A stretch of 40,386 bases of DNA, from positions 1 to 40,386 of the forward strand of contig JALRLM010000160.1 of NCBI GenBank assembly GCA_023254435.1. Direction: 5' to 3'. A model generated the notes under the pieces. That model was given only the letters and a program-made list of their open reading frames with translations. It ran no database searches and was not told the origin of the DNA. Within the stretch, counting starts at the first letter, position 1. Every line of letters starts with the position of its first letter. This DNA comes from Hydrocarboniphaga sp. Lineage in GTDB: Bacteria; Pseudomonadota; Gammaproteobacteria; Nevskiales; Nevskiaceae. Positions 33,828 to 40,386 of the stretch are shown one piece after another. The position numbers and the translations under genes were made by a program.

Positions 33828-35003
33828 TCAGGACCGTGAGGCGAATTCGCGGGCGCAGATGTCGCGTGCCGATGTCGACGCAGGCAGCCCTGTAGCGTCC
33901 CGCAGCGCCCGCACACGGGTGCCCGGCATCGAGCGGACCATGGAGCGCGGGCCGAGTGCCTGTCCCTTGGCCTGGTAGAGCGCGGTGTCGGCCAGCCGCA
34001 GCAACTCGCCGAGCGAAACGGCGGGCAGGCCCGCGCAGGCCCCTAGGCTGATCTGAGGCTGCACCAGCGCACCGTTATCCAGCCGCAGCGGGTGCTGCCC
34101 GATGTCCGCTACCAGCCGCCGGCCGATTTGTTGGGCCGTTTCGAGGTCCAGATCGAACCACAGCACCGCGAATTCGTCGCCGCCCAGGCGGGCCAGGCAA
34201 TCGAGCGGTCGGCGCGCGTGCCGGCGCAAGGCATCGGCGACGAAGCGCAGCACGGCATCACCGGCCGCATGTCCGTGCTGATCGTTGATCTGCTTGAAGC
34301 GGTCGAGATCGAGCGCGGCCACCGTCACCGGCCGTTGTTCGCGCCGGGCCAGCGCCAGCGCCTGCTCGGCGCGCAACTCGAAGGCGCGGCGGTTGCCGAG
34401 TTCGGTGAGCGGATCTTCGAGCGCCTGCCGGCTGTGCAGCTTCTCGCGGCGATTCAGATGCCACATGCGCAGATGCGCGGCGGCACCGAAGACGGCGCAC
34501 AAGCCATCCGCAGCGACCGTCTGCGGCACCACGCCGCCGTCGCCATGGCTGACCACGACGCGCCAGATGTCCAGGCCCAGCAGCAGGCCGCCCACGGGGA
34601 GCAGCCGCGATGGCGGCAGGTTGGTCAGCGTTGCCGCGCCGAAAACGAAGGCCGGCAGCAGGTAGGCCATGGGGCTGAAATCGCGATGCGTCCAGCGCTC
34701 GGACATCAGCAGCAGGCCCATGCCGATGACGAATATGACGAACGCCTGCGACGACGGTCGTGCGGGAGCGCCCGGCAGGCTCAGTGCGAGGCCGGCGGCG
34801 CAGGCCGGTATGGCGAACACGAGGCCGATGGCATAGGCCGAGGACAGCGCCGGATGATCGGTATAAAACCAGACCTCGGCGATGGCGTTGAGCACCAGCA
34901 AGGTCGCCATGCAGCAGAACAAGAAGCAGGCCGCACGGCCGGTCAGTTCATCGGCCTCGTCGAAGTCTGCTGTAGGGGTGAGGCTTGTCGGGCGCTGACT
35001 CAT
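33828..35003 (-). CDS. Membrane diguanylate cyclase (GGDEF)
   Basis: The 391-residue protein has about six membrane helices (to residue 180), a short linker and a GGDEF domain. The GGDEF motif is at residues 274-278 (ARLGGDEFAVLW), preceded by DPLTELGNRRAFE and DLDRFKQINDQHGHAAGD. An RxxD inhibition site (RPLD) lies five residues before GGDEF, so product feedback is expected. It makes cyclic di-GMP from two GTP. The N-terminal membrane part is an unclassified sensor. AAGGAC precedes the ATG by 7-8 bases. Confidence 0.92.
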   Translation of the reverse strand: MSQRPTSLTPTADFDEADELTGRAACFLFCCMATLLVLNAIAEVWFYTDHPALSSAYAIGLVFAIPACAAGLALSLPGAPARPSSQAFVIFVIGMGLLLMSERWTHRDFSPMAYLLPAFVFGAATLTNLPPSRLLPVGGLLLGLDIWRVVVSHGDGGVVPQTVAADGLCAVFGAAAHLRMWHLNRREKLHSRQALEDPLTELGNRRAFELRAEQALALARREQRPVTVAALDLDRFKQINDQHGHAAGDAVLRFVADALRRHARRPLDCLARLGGDEFAVLWFDLDLETAQQIGRRLVADIGQHPLRLDNGALVQPQISLGACAGLPAVSLGELLRLADTALYQAKGQALGPRSMVRSMPGTRVRALRDATGLPASTSARDICAREFASRS

Positions 35004-35423
35004 TTAGGCGTCCTTGCCTGATCGTCGGAAGTCTTCTTACCGAAGCGGTCATTACCATATCGCTCGGCATCTGCCCGATCAATCCTCTTATCGTCGCGGT
35101 AGATGTCGTGCCGGGCAGGGAAAGTTTAGGTACTGTCGATGAACCGTAGTTGGACGAGTGCGTTCCGTGGGGGGCTCCGATCATCGGGCGGTCATGCTCG
35201 CGTAGCAAAAGATGCGGCAAGGTATTGCTGGGTTCGAGTGCTTTTGATGGGGCGAGCCCGAAGAATTGGACGCGATTTCGTCGCCTGTGATCTTCCGCCG
35301 ATCGGTAGACCCAGGTACTTTCTATGGCGGTCGTTGTCAGAAAATGCGCTTGACCCGCTGATAGAATGGTCCCGCCGGCCAATGCCGGTTTCCCACAGAG
35401 GCCTCCTCAGGCTCACCCGCTCC
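35004..35423. other. Divergent region GGDEF / desaturase
   Basis: These 420 bases are AT-richer than the genes around them. The clearest signal is an extended -10, TGATAGAAT, at 35359-35367, 57 bp before the desaturase ATG. An open frame runs through on the + strand in frame with the desaturase, but it has no recognisable sequence. I see no small gene I can support. Confidence 0.5.
35359..35367 (+). promoter_or_regulatory. Extended -10 box before the desaturase
   Basis: TGATAGAAT fits the TGn-TAnnnT extended -10 form. TTGTCA at 35334-35339 is too far (22 bases) to serve as a normal -35. Transcription would begin near 35374. Confidence 0.4.
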
Positions 35424-36581
35424 ATGTCTTCTCCTTCCGATTCGACTGCTGCCCCGGCTCATGTTCCAAGCCTGAACTGGCCCGCGATCATCATGTTCGT
35501 GCTGACCACGGCGCTGCTGGTGACGGTAGTGCCGTTGTACGTCTGGCATCACGACTTCAGTGCCTCGGCCTGGGTCTGGTTCGGCGTCTTCCTGTATGCC
35601 AGCGGCATGTCGATCACGGCGGGCTATCACCGGCTGTACTCGCATCGCGCCTATCAGGCGCACTGGAGCCTGCGCCTGTTCTTCGGCGCCTTCGGCGCCC
35701 AGGCCCTGCAAAACAGCATCATGGTGTGGGCATCGATGCACCGCGTGCATCACCGCGAAGTGGATCACGAAACGCGCGATCCCTATTCCTCTCGTCGCGG
35801 GCTCTGGTATTCGCACATGGGCTGGATGCTGCGCGACGAGGAATGCCATCGGGTTGATTTCAGCAACGTGCGCGATCTGGAACGCGATCCCATCGTTGCC
35901 TTCCAGCACCAGCACTACCTGGGCATCGCGCTGTTCATGAACATCGCCGTTCCGCTGCTGGCCGGTTGGGCTACGGGCGATCCCTGGGGAACGCTGGTGC
36001 TGGCGGGCCTGGTTCGCCTGGTCGTGAACCATCACTTCACTTTCTTCATCAACTCGCTGGCCCACTTCTGGGGCCGTCAGCCCTACACGGCCGAAAACAG
36101 TGCGCGCGACAACGACTTCCTGGCGCTGTTCACCTACGGCGAGGGTTATCACAACTTCCACCACCTGTTTCAGTGGGACTACCGCAACGGCATTCGCTGG
36201 TGGCAGTGGGATCCCACCAAGTGGCTGATCGCCGCCGCGTCGTGGACGGGCCTCGCCCATGGCCTGCGCCGCACGCCGGAGTTCCAGATCCAGCGCGCCA
36301 AGGTGCAGCGCCAGTTTCAGCGTGCCCAGGAGCGCCTGGCCCAGGCCGAAGCTGGCAGCCGCCTGGCGCACCTGCAGCTGCTGCTGGAGCACGAAACGCA
36401 GAGCTTTGCGTCCACCATGTCCGAATGGGCCCGCCTGCAGCAGGAAAAGTTCGAGCACGCCAAGCAGCAGCTTTCCGAGCACTGGGAGACCAGTGAGGTG
36501 CGCCGCCGCATCCAGACGCTTGAAGACGCGCTACGTCAGCAGCACCGCCGCGTTCGCCTGCTGCGCATCCAGGCGGCGTAA
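35424..36581 (+). CDS. Delta-9-type fatty acid desaturase with coiled-coil tail
   Basis: The 385-residue enzyme starts MSSPSDSTAAP and has the three histidine boxes of membrane di-iron desaturases: HRLYSH (about residues 72-77), HRVHH (about 108-112) and HNFHH (about 244-248). Four membrane helices surround them. About 95 C-terminal residues (from RAKVQRQFQRAQERLAQ) are charged and heptad-like, probably a coiled coil beyond the catalytic core. It would insert a cis double bond in saturated acyl chains, adjusting membrane fluidity. The longer upstream frame was rejected because its sequence is not family-like. Confidence 0.9.
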   Translation: MSSPSDSTAAPAHVPSLNWPAIIMFVLTTALLVTVVPLYVWHHDFSASAWVWFGVFLYASGMSITAGYHRLYSHRAYQAHWSLRLFFGAFGAQALQNSIMVWASMHRVHHREVDHETRDPYSSRRGLWYSHMGWMLRDEECHRVDFSNVRDLERDPIVAFQHQHYLGIALFMNIAVPLLAGWATGDPWGTLVLAGLVRLVVNHHFTFFINSLAHFWGRQPYTAENSARDNDFLALFTYGEGYHNFHHLFQWDYRNGIRWWQWDPTKWLIAAASWTGLAHGLRRTPEFQIQRAKVQRQFQRAQERLAQAEAGSRLAHLQLLLEHETQSFASTMSEWARLQQEKFEHAKQQLSEHWETSEVRRRIQTLEDALRQQHRRVRLLRIQAA

Positions 36582-36636
36582 GCACCAGGCAGTGGATTCG
36601 CGCTCGCCGATGATCTGGCGGGCGCTCAGAAGCTTC

Positions 36637-36669
36637 AAAAAAGGCGGCTTATCAGCCGCCTTACTTTTC
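36637..36669. terminator. Bidirectional terminator between desaturase and rpoH
   Basis: AAGGCGGCT (36641-36649), loop TATC, AGCCGCCTT (36654-36662) is a perfect 9-bp stem. On the minus strand it ends in a run of six T (36642-36637), a strong intrinsic terminator for rpoH. On the plus strand ACTTTTCT follows, a weaker tail for the desaturase. Confidence 0.85.
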
Positions 36670-36701
36670 TGCCTGCCGTGGCGGCCGGATTGGCCCGGTC
36701 T

Positions 36702-37577
36702 TCAGGCCGGCAGTGCCTCGATGGCCTTGCGCAGCTTCTTCATTGCCGCCGCTTCGATCTGGCGGACGCGTTCGGCTGATACGCCGTACTCATCGGCCAG
36801 TTCCTGCAGGCCGGCTTTTTCGCCTTCCGACAGCCAGCGGCGCATCAGGATGCTCTTGGCGCGATCGTCGAGCTGGGCTAGGGCTTTGCGCATGGTGGTC
36901 TCGCGACGCTCGTTCCAGCCGGCGTCCTCGATCTCGGCGATGCTGCTGTCCTCGGTGGCGAGGTAGTCCTCGGGCACGTAGGTGGATTCTTCGCCTTCGT
37001 CCGGCGTGGCACTGAACGACACATCGTGGCCGCCCAGGCGCGATTCCATCTGCAGGACTTCCTCGGGCTTGACCTTGAGGTCACGTGCCACCGCCTCGAC
37101 TTCGGCCTGGTTCATCCAGCCCAGGCGCTGCTTGGCCGAGCGCAGGTTGAAGAACAGCTTGCGCTGGGCCTTGGTGGTGGCGATCTTCACGATGCGCCAG
37201 TTCTTGAGAATGAATTCGTGAATCTCGGCCTTGATCCAGTGCACGGCGAAGCTGATCAGGCGCACCCCGACATTGGGGTCAAAGCGCTTGACCGCCTTCA
37301 TCAGGCCGACGTTGCCCTCCTGGATCAGGTCGGCCAGCTGTAGCCCGTAGCCCATGTAACCGCGCGCGATGTGAACGACGAAGCGCAGGTTGGACAACAC
37401 CAGCTTCTGCGCGGCGCCCAGATCCTGCTCGTCGTGCAGGCGGTGAGCCAGCCGACTCTCGTCCTCGGGGTTGAGGACCGGAATGCGCGAGACTGACTGG
37501 ATATACGCTTCCAGGCTGCCCGACAGCGGCATCAGCATCGCGTTGTTGCGCAGGCTGAGAGCGGTGGATTGCGTCAT
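36702..37577 (-). CDS. rpoH: RNA polymerase sigma factor RpoH (sigma-32)
   Basis: The 291-residue sigma factor shows region 2 (AAQKLVLSNLRFVVHIARGY, ADLIQEGNVGLMKAVKRFDP), the RpoH box (AQRKLFFNLRSAK) that marks sigma-32 among sigma factors, and region 4 ending ELADEYGVSAERVRQIEA. It directs RNA polymerase to heat-shock promoters. The start MTQSTALSL has GGAG 8 bases upstream; an in-frame ATG at 37622 falls inside the CIRCE operator and is rejected. The gene ends at a bidirectional terminator. Confidence 0.97.
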   Translation of the reverse strand: MTQSTALSLRNNAMLMPLSGSLEAYIQSVSRIPVLNPEDESRLAHRLHDEQDLGAAQKLVLSNLRFVVHIARGYMGYGLQLADLIQEGNVGLMKAVKRFDPNVGVRLISFAVHWIKAEIHEFILKNWRIVKIATTKAQRKLFFNLRSAKQRLGWMNQAEVEAVARDLKVKPEEVLQMESRLGGHDVSFSATPDEGEESTYVPEDYLATEDSSIAEIEDAGWNERRETTMRKALAQLDDRAKSILMRRWLSEGEKAGLQELADEYGVSAERVRQIEAAAMKKLRKAIEALPA

Positions 37578-37605
37578 GACTCTTACTCCGATGAACGGCT
37601 GCATG

Positions 37606-37632
37606 TTAGCAGTCAGCATCATAGAGTGCTAA
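37606..37632 (-). promoter_or_regulatory. CIRCE element (HrcA operator) upstream of rpoH
   Basis: On the plus strand TTAGCAGTC, nine bases, GAGTGCTAA differs from the CIRCE consensus (TTAGCACTC-N9-GAGTGCTAA) by one base. On the rpoH strand the spacer contains TATGAT, a -10-like box, so bound HrcA would block transcription start. The element ends 29 bases before the rpoH ATG. Confidence 0.8.
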
Positions 37633-37844
37633 GCCGCCTCGAAGTTCGCCGTTTGCGTCGTTTCGACGTTTGAATTTATCAATCCCGATGATTGGCAAAA
37701 CCAACCGCCGGATCGCATCGCTGGCTGGATCGCCATCTCCAGCATGCTCAATGTCCCTGAATCCAGACTGGGGGCGCCGGCCGGTTGTGCAAGAGAGGGT
37801 GAATGTTCAGCAGCTTCAGGCAAGGCGGGGTGGCGGGCTTACCG

Positions 37845-37850
37845 TATGAT
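37845..37850 (+). promoter_or_regulatory. -10-like TATGAT before pyruvate kinase
   Basis: TATGAT lies 24 bases before the ATG at 37875, upstream of the AGGAGG ribosome-binding site. The -35 region is weak. Confidence 0.4.
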
Positions 37851-37874
37851 GGCCGGACCTTTACAGGAGGGAGC

Positions 37875-39308
37875 ATGCGTCGTTTACGCAACGCCAAGAT
37901 TGTTGCCACCCTGGGCCCCGCGAGCCGGGAGCGGGCCACCATCGAGGCCTTGTTCCGCGCCGGGGCCGACGTGTTCCGGCTCAATTTCAGCCATGGTGCG
38001 CACGAGGACCATCGTGAGCGGGCCGAACTGATCCGCAGCATCGAGCGCGAACTGGGGCGGCCCATTGGCATCCTCATGGACCTTCAGGGCCCCAAGCTGC
38101 GTATCGGAACCTTCGCCGACGGTCCGATCACCCTGGTTCCCGACGCGCCGTTCCGCCTTGACCTGCAGAAAGAAATTCCGGGCGACGCCACCCGCGTTGC
38201 CCTGCCGCATCCCGAAATCTTCGCCGCGCTGACCGAGGGCACCGATCTGCTGCTCGACGATGGCCGCATCCGCCTGCGTGTCGAGCGTTTTTCGGCCAGC
38301 CACGCCGAAACCCGCGTGGTCACGGGCGGCAAGCTGTCGGAGCGCAAGGGTGTCAACGTGCCCGGCGTGATGCTGCCGATTTCGGCGCTCACCGAAAAGG
38401 ATCGCCGCGATCTGGCATTCGGGCTCGAACTGGGTGTCGATTGGGTGGCGCTGTCCTTCGTGCAGCGCGCCGAGGACATCGAGGAGATCAAGGCCATCGT
38501 CCAGGGGCGCGCGGGCATCGTCGCCAAGCTGGAGAAGCCGGCGGCGATCGGCCACCTCGAAGCAATCGTCGCCGCCACCGACGCGGTCATGGTGGCGCGC
38601 GGCGACCTGGGCGTGGAGCTGCCGGCCGAGCATGTGCCGTCGATCCAGAAGCGCATCGTGCGCAGTTGCCGCCGCCACGGCAAACCCGTGATCGTGGCCA
38701 CGCAGATGCTGGAGTCGATGATTTCGGCGCCCGTTCCGACACGCGCCGAGGCCTCCGACGTCGCCACCGCGATCTACGACGGTGCCGACGCGGTGATGCT
38801 GTCGGCCGAATCGGCCGCCGGCCAGTATCCGATCGAAGCCGTGCAGATGATGGAACGCATCATCACGCAGACCGAATCCGACCCGCATTACCGCGAAGTC
38901 ACCGATGCCGCGCACACGCCGCCGCAGGCCGACATCGCAGGGGCCATCGGCGAGGCAGCCTGCAATGTCGCCAGCCGGCTCAAGGCCGCCGCCGTGGTCG
39001 CCTATACGCGCTCGGGTTCGTCGGCCTTGCGCGTGTCGCGCGAGCGGCCCGAGGCGCCGATCATCGGCATGACGCCCCTGCAGGCCACCGCTCGGCGCAT
39101 GGCGCTGGTGTGGGGCGTGCATTCGGTGCTCACGCACGAGGTGGCCAGCGTCAACGAGATGACCAACTTCGCATCCTGGACGGCGGCCGAGGAGCAGTTC
39201 GCCCGTCACGGTCAGTCGGTGGTCATCGTCGCCGGACTGCCGTTCGGCGAATCCGGTTTCACCAACCTGCTGCGGGTCGCCCAGATCGGCGGCGAAACGC
39301 TGCACTGA
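37875..39308 (+). CDS. pyk: Pyruvate kinase
   Basis: The 477-residue enzyme begins MRRLRNAKIVATLGPASRE. It has the active-site segments RLNFSHGAHEDH, MDLQGPKLRIG, VAKLEKPAAI (catalytic Lys), MVARGDLGVELPAE and TQMLESMI, and the C-terminal allosteric domain with YTRSGSSALRVSRERP. It converts phosphoenolpyruvate and ADP to pyruvate and ATP, the last step of glycolysis. AGGAGG is 4 bases before the ATG, which decides this start over a longer upstream frame. Confidence 0.97.
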   Translation: MRRLRNAKIVATLGPASRERATIEALFRAGADVFRLNFSHGAHEDHRERAELIRSIERELGRPIGILMDLQGPKLRIGTFADGPITLVPDAPFRLDLQKEIPGDATRVALPHPEIFAALTEGTDLLLDDGRIRLRVERFSASHAETRVVTGGKLSERKGVNVPGVMLPISALTEKDRRDLAFGLELGVDWVALSFVQRAEDIEEIKAIVQGRAGIVAKLEKPAAIGHLEAIVAATDAVMVARGDLGVELPAEHVPSIQKRIVRSCRRHGKPVIVATQMLESMISAPVPTRAEASDVATAIYDGADAVMLSAESAAGQYPIEAVQMMERIITQTESDPHYREVTDAAHTPPQADIAGAIGEAACNVASRLKAAAVVAYTRSGSSALRVSRERPEAPIIGMTPLQATARRMALVWGVHSVLTHEVASVNEMTNFASWTAAEEQFARHGQSVVIVAGLPFGESGFTNLLRVAQIGGETLH

Positions 39309-39408
39309 TCGCGCGCGGGTTTCCATTCGCGTGATCCCATCGCCGTGAGGCGATGCGCCGCATTGGCGCATCTGCTGCGATGCCCTTTGCGCTCACGCCG
39401 GCCTCACG
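39307..39408. promoter_or_regulatory. Cluster of hairpins between pyk and the alcohol dehydrogenase
   Basis: Three inverted repeats are nested here. GATCGCGC (39307-39314) can pair with GCGTGATC (39329-39336, one G-U). GATGCGCC (39352-39359) pairs with GGCGCATC (39365-39372). CGTGAGGC (39344-39351) pairs with GCCTCACG (39401-39408). The last pair encloses the second, giving a branched RNA. It may terminate pyk or act as a leader of the next gene. No T-tract is adjacent. Confidence 0.4.
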
Positions 39409-39464
39409 AGAATGACGCCGGCGGGCTCGCTTTTTGTTCACTGCTTCATTCGACAAGGAATGCC

Positions 39465-40386
39465 ATGAAAACCTATGCCTATGCTGCGCAGAGCGGTTCG
39501 ACACCGCTGGCGCCTTTCTCCTTCGATCGTCGCGCGACGGGCGACAACGATGTCGCCATCGACATCCTTTATTGCGGCGTCTGCCACTCCGATCTGCACA
39601 CGGCGCGCAGCGAGTGGTCGGGCACCGTCTACCCTTGCGTGCCGGGCCATGAAATCGTCGGCCGCGTCACCGCCGTGGGTTCCAAGGTCAGCCGCTTCAA
39701 GGCTGGCGATATGGTCGGCGTGGGCTGCATGGTCGACAGCTGCCAGCAGTGCGAATCCTGCCGCGAAGGCCTGGAGCAGTACTGCAGCAAGGGCTTCACG
39801 GGCACCTACAACGGTCGGGATCGCAGCACGCGCAGCAACACCTACGGCGGCTACTCCGACAAGATCGTGGTGCGTCAGGAGTTCGTGCTGAGCGTGCCCG
39901 ACAAGCTCGATCCGGCTGCGGCGGCGCCGCTGCTGTGCGCGGGCATCACCACGTTCTCGCCGCTGCATCACTGGAAGATCGGCAAGGGCAGCAAGGTCGG
40001 CGTCGTCGGCCTGGGCGGGCTCGGTCACATGGGCGTCAAGATCGCCAAGGCCATGGGCGCCGAAGTCACGCTGTTCACGACCTCGCCCGGCAAGGAGGCC
40101 GATGCGCGTCGCCTCGGTGCCGATCACACCGTGATCTCCAGGGATGCCCAGCAGATGGCGACCGTCGCCGGCACGCTGGATTTCATCCTCAACACCGTGG
40201 CCGCGCCGCTGGATCTCGATCCCTACATCGCCGCGCTCAAGCGCGAAGGCACCATGGTGCTGGTCGGCGTGCCGGCCGAGCCGCACCAGAGCCCGAACGT
40301 GGGCGGACTGATCTTCGGGCGCCGAGCCATCGCGGGATCGCTGATCGGCGGCATTCCGGAGACCCAGCAGATGCTCGATTTCTGCG
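39465..40386 (+). CDS. Zinc-dependent alcohol dehydrogenase (CAD family), 3' truncated
   Basis: The gene is open to the window end with no stop, so about 307 residues are visible. AAGGAA lies 4 bases before the ATG, and the protein begins MKTYAYAAQSG. Catalytic zinc ligands are in CGVCHSDLH and GHE. The structural zinc Cys are in CQQCESCREGLEQYC, and the NAD(P) site is GLGGLGHMG. The pattern matches YahK/CAD-type NADP-dependent aldehyde reductases, which reduce aldehydes to alcohols. The C-terminal end is missing only because of the window edge. Confidence 0.93.
   Translation, partial: MKTYAYAAQSGSTPLAPFSFDRRATGDNDVAIDILYCGVCHSDLHTARSEWSGTVYPCVPGHEIVGRVTAVGSKVSRFKAGDMVGVGCMVDSCQQCESCREGLEQYCSKGFTGTYNGRDRSTRSNTYGGYSDKIVVRQEFVLSVPDKLDPAAAAPLLCAGITTFSPLHHWKIGKGSKVGVVGLGGLGHMGVKIAKAMGAEVTLFTTSPGKEADARRLGADHTVISRDAQQMATVAGTLDFILNTVAAPLDLDPYIAALKREGTMVLVGVPAEPHQSPNVGGLIFGRRAIAGSLIGGIPETQQMLDFC

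Noticed and set aside
36702-37622. Longer rpoH start at 37622
   Set aside because: That ATG lies inside the CIRCE operator and has no ribosome-binding site, while 37577 has GGAG at good spacing.
1-40386. tRNA or rRNA genes
   Set aside because: No recognisable tRNA arms or rRNA core sequence was found on reading either strand.

Overview
This is a GC-rich, densely coding stretch of a bacterial chromosome. The gene set (RpoH with its RpoH box, PdxH, AcuI, a complete kdpFABC plus kdpDE, an MltD-type transglycosylase, an HrcA-type CIRCE operator) points to a gammaproteobacterium. The mixture of CIRCE control, TPR/TolB-like proteins and several probably leaderless genes would suit the Xanthomonadales/Nevskiales side of that class. 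That placement is inference. No rRNA, tRNA, CRISPR array, prophage or intact insertion sequence was seen. The window is mostly ordinary core and housekeeping sequence, with some unusual small genes and regulatory sites.
Layout. 1-5.9 kb (+): a 5'-truncated membrane TolB-like/TPR protein, an ATM1-type ABC exporter, then a translationally coupled pair, PlsC-like acyltransferase and SDR epimerase. 5.9-7.9 kb (+): Dps, a small secreted Cys protein, and an orphan OppF/DppF-type ATPase. 8-9.4 kb (-): PdxH followed by an M48 lipoprotein protease, with a GTGAGGG tandem repeat between them. 9.5-10.5 kb (+): AcuI. 10.5-20.7 kb: the potassium locus on the - strand (kdpF-A-B-C plus a COQ4-like gene, then kdpD-kdpE), split by a cytoplasmic alpha-amylase on the + strand. 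20.9-23.2 kb: an EF-hand lipoprotein, a Pro/Ala-rich membrane protein, a MITE-like element, and two convergent paralogous small lipoproteins. 23.3-25.8 kb (-): a YdhS-like FAD protein and proline iminopeptidase. 26-28 kb (+): a LysM lytic transglycosylase. 28.1-32.8 kb (-): an envelope operon mprF-acvB-DUF456-DUF3096. 33-35 kb: a TetR regulator and a diguanylate cyclase, convergent around a perfect 21-bp hairpin. 35.4-40.4 kb: a delta-9-type desaturase with a coiled-coil tail, rpoH (-), pyruvate kinase, and a 3'-truncated zinc alcohol dehydrogenase.
How genes work together. KdpD/KdpE should sense K+ limitation or turgor and switch on KdpFABC; a TTTAC direct repeat with 11-bp period lies upstream of kdpF. 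MprF would make and flip aminoacyl-phosphatidylglycerol, and AcvB would hydrolyse it. The acyltransferase, desaturase and MprF/AcvB all act on membrane lipids. rpoH carries a near-perfect CIRCE operator over its probable promoter, which would place the heat-shock sigma factor under the HrcA repressor. The most distinctive observations are this CIRCE-rpoH arrangement, the COQ4-like gene with a lost metal motif at the end of the kdp operon, the MITE-like element, the paralogous lipoprotein pair and the four-gene mprF operon. I did not find clear evidence of a wholly new multi-gene system.
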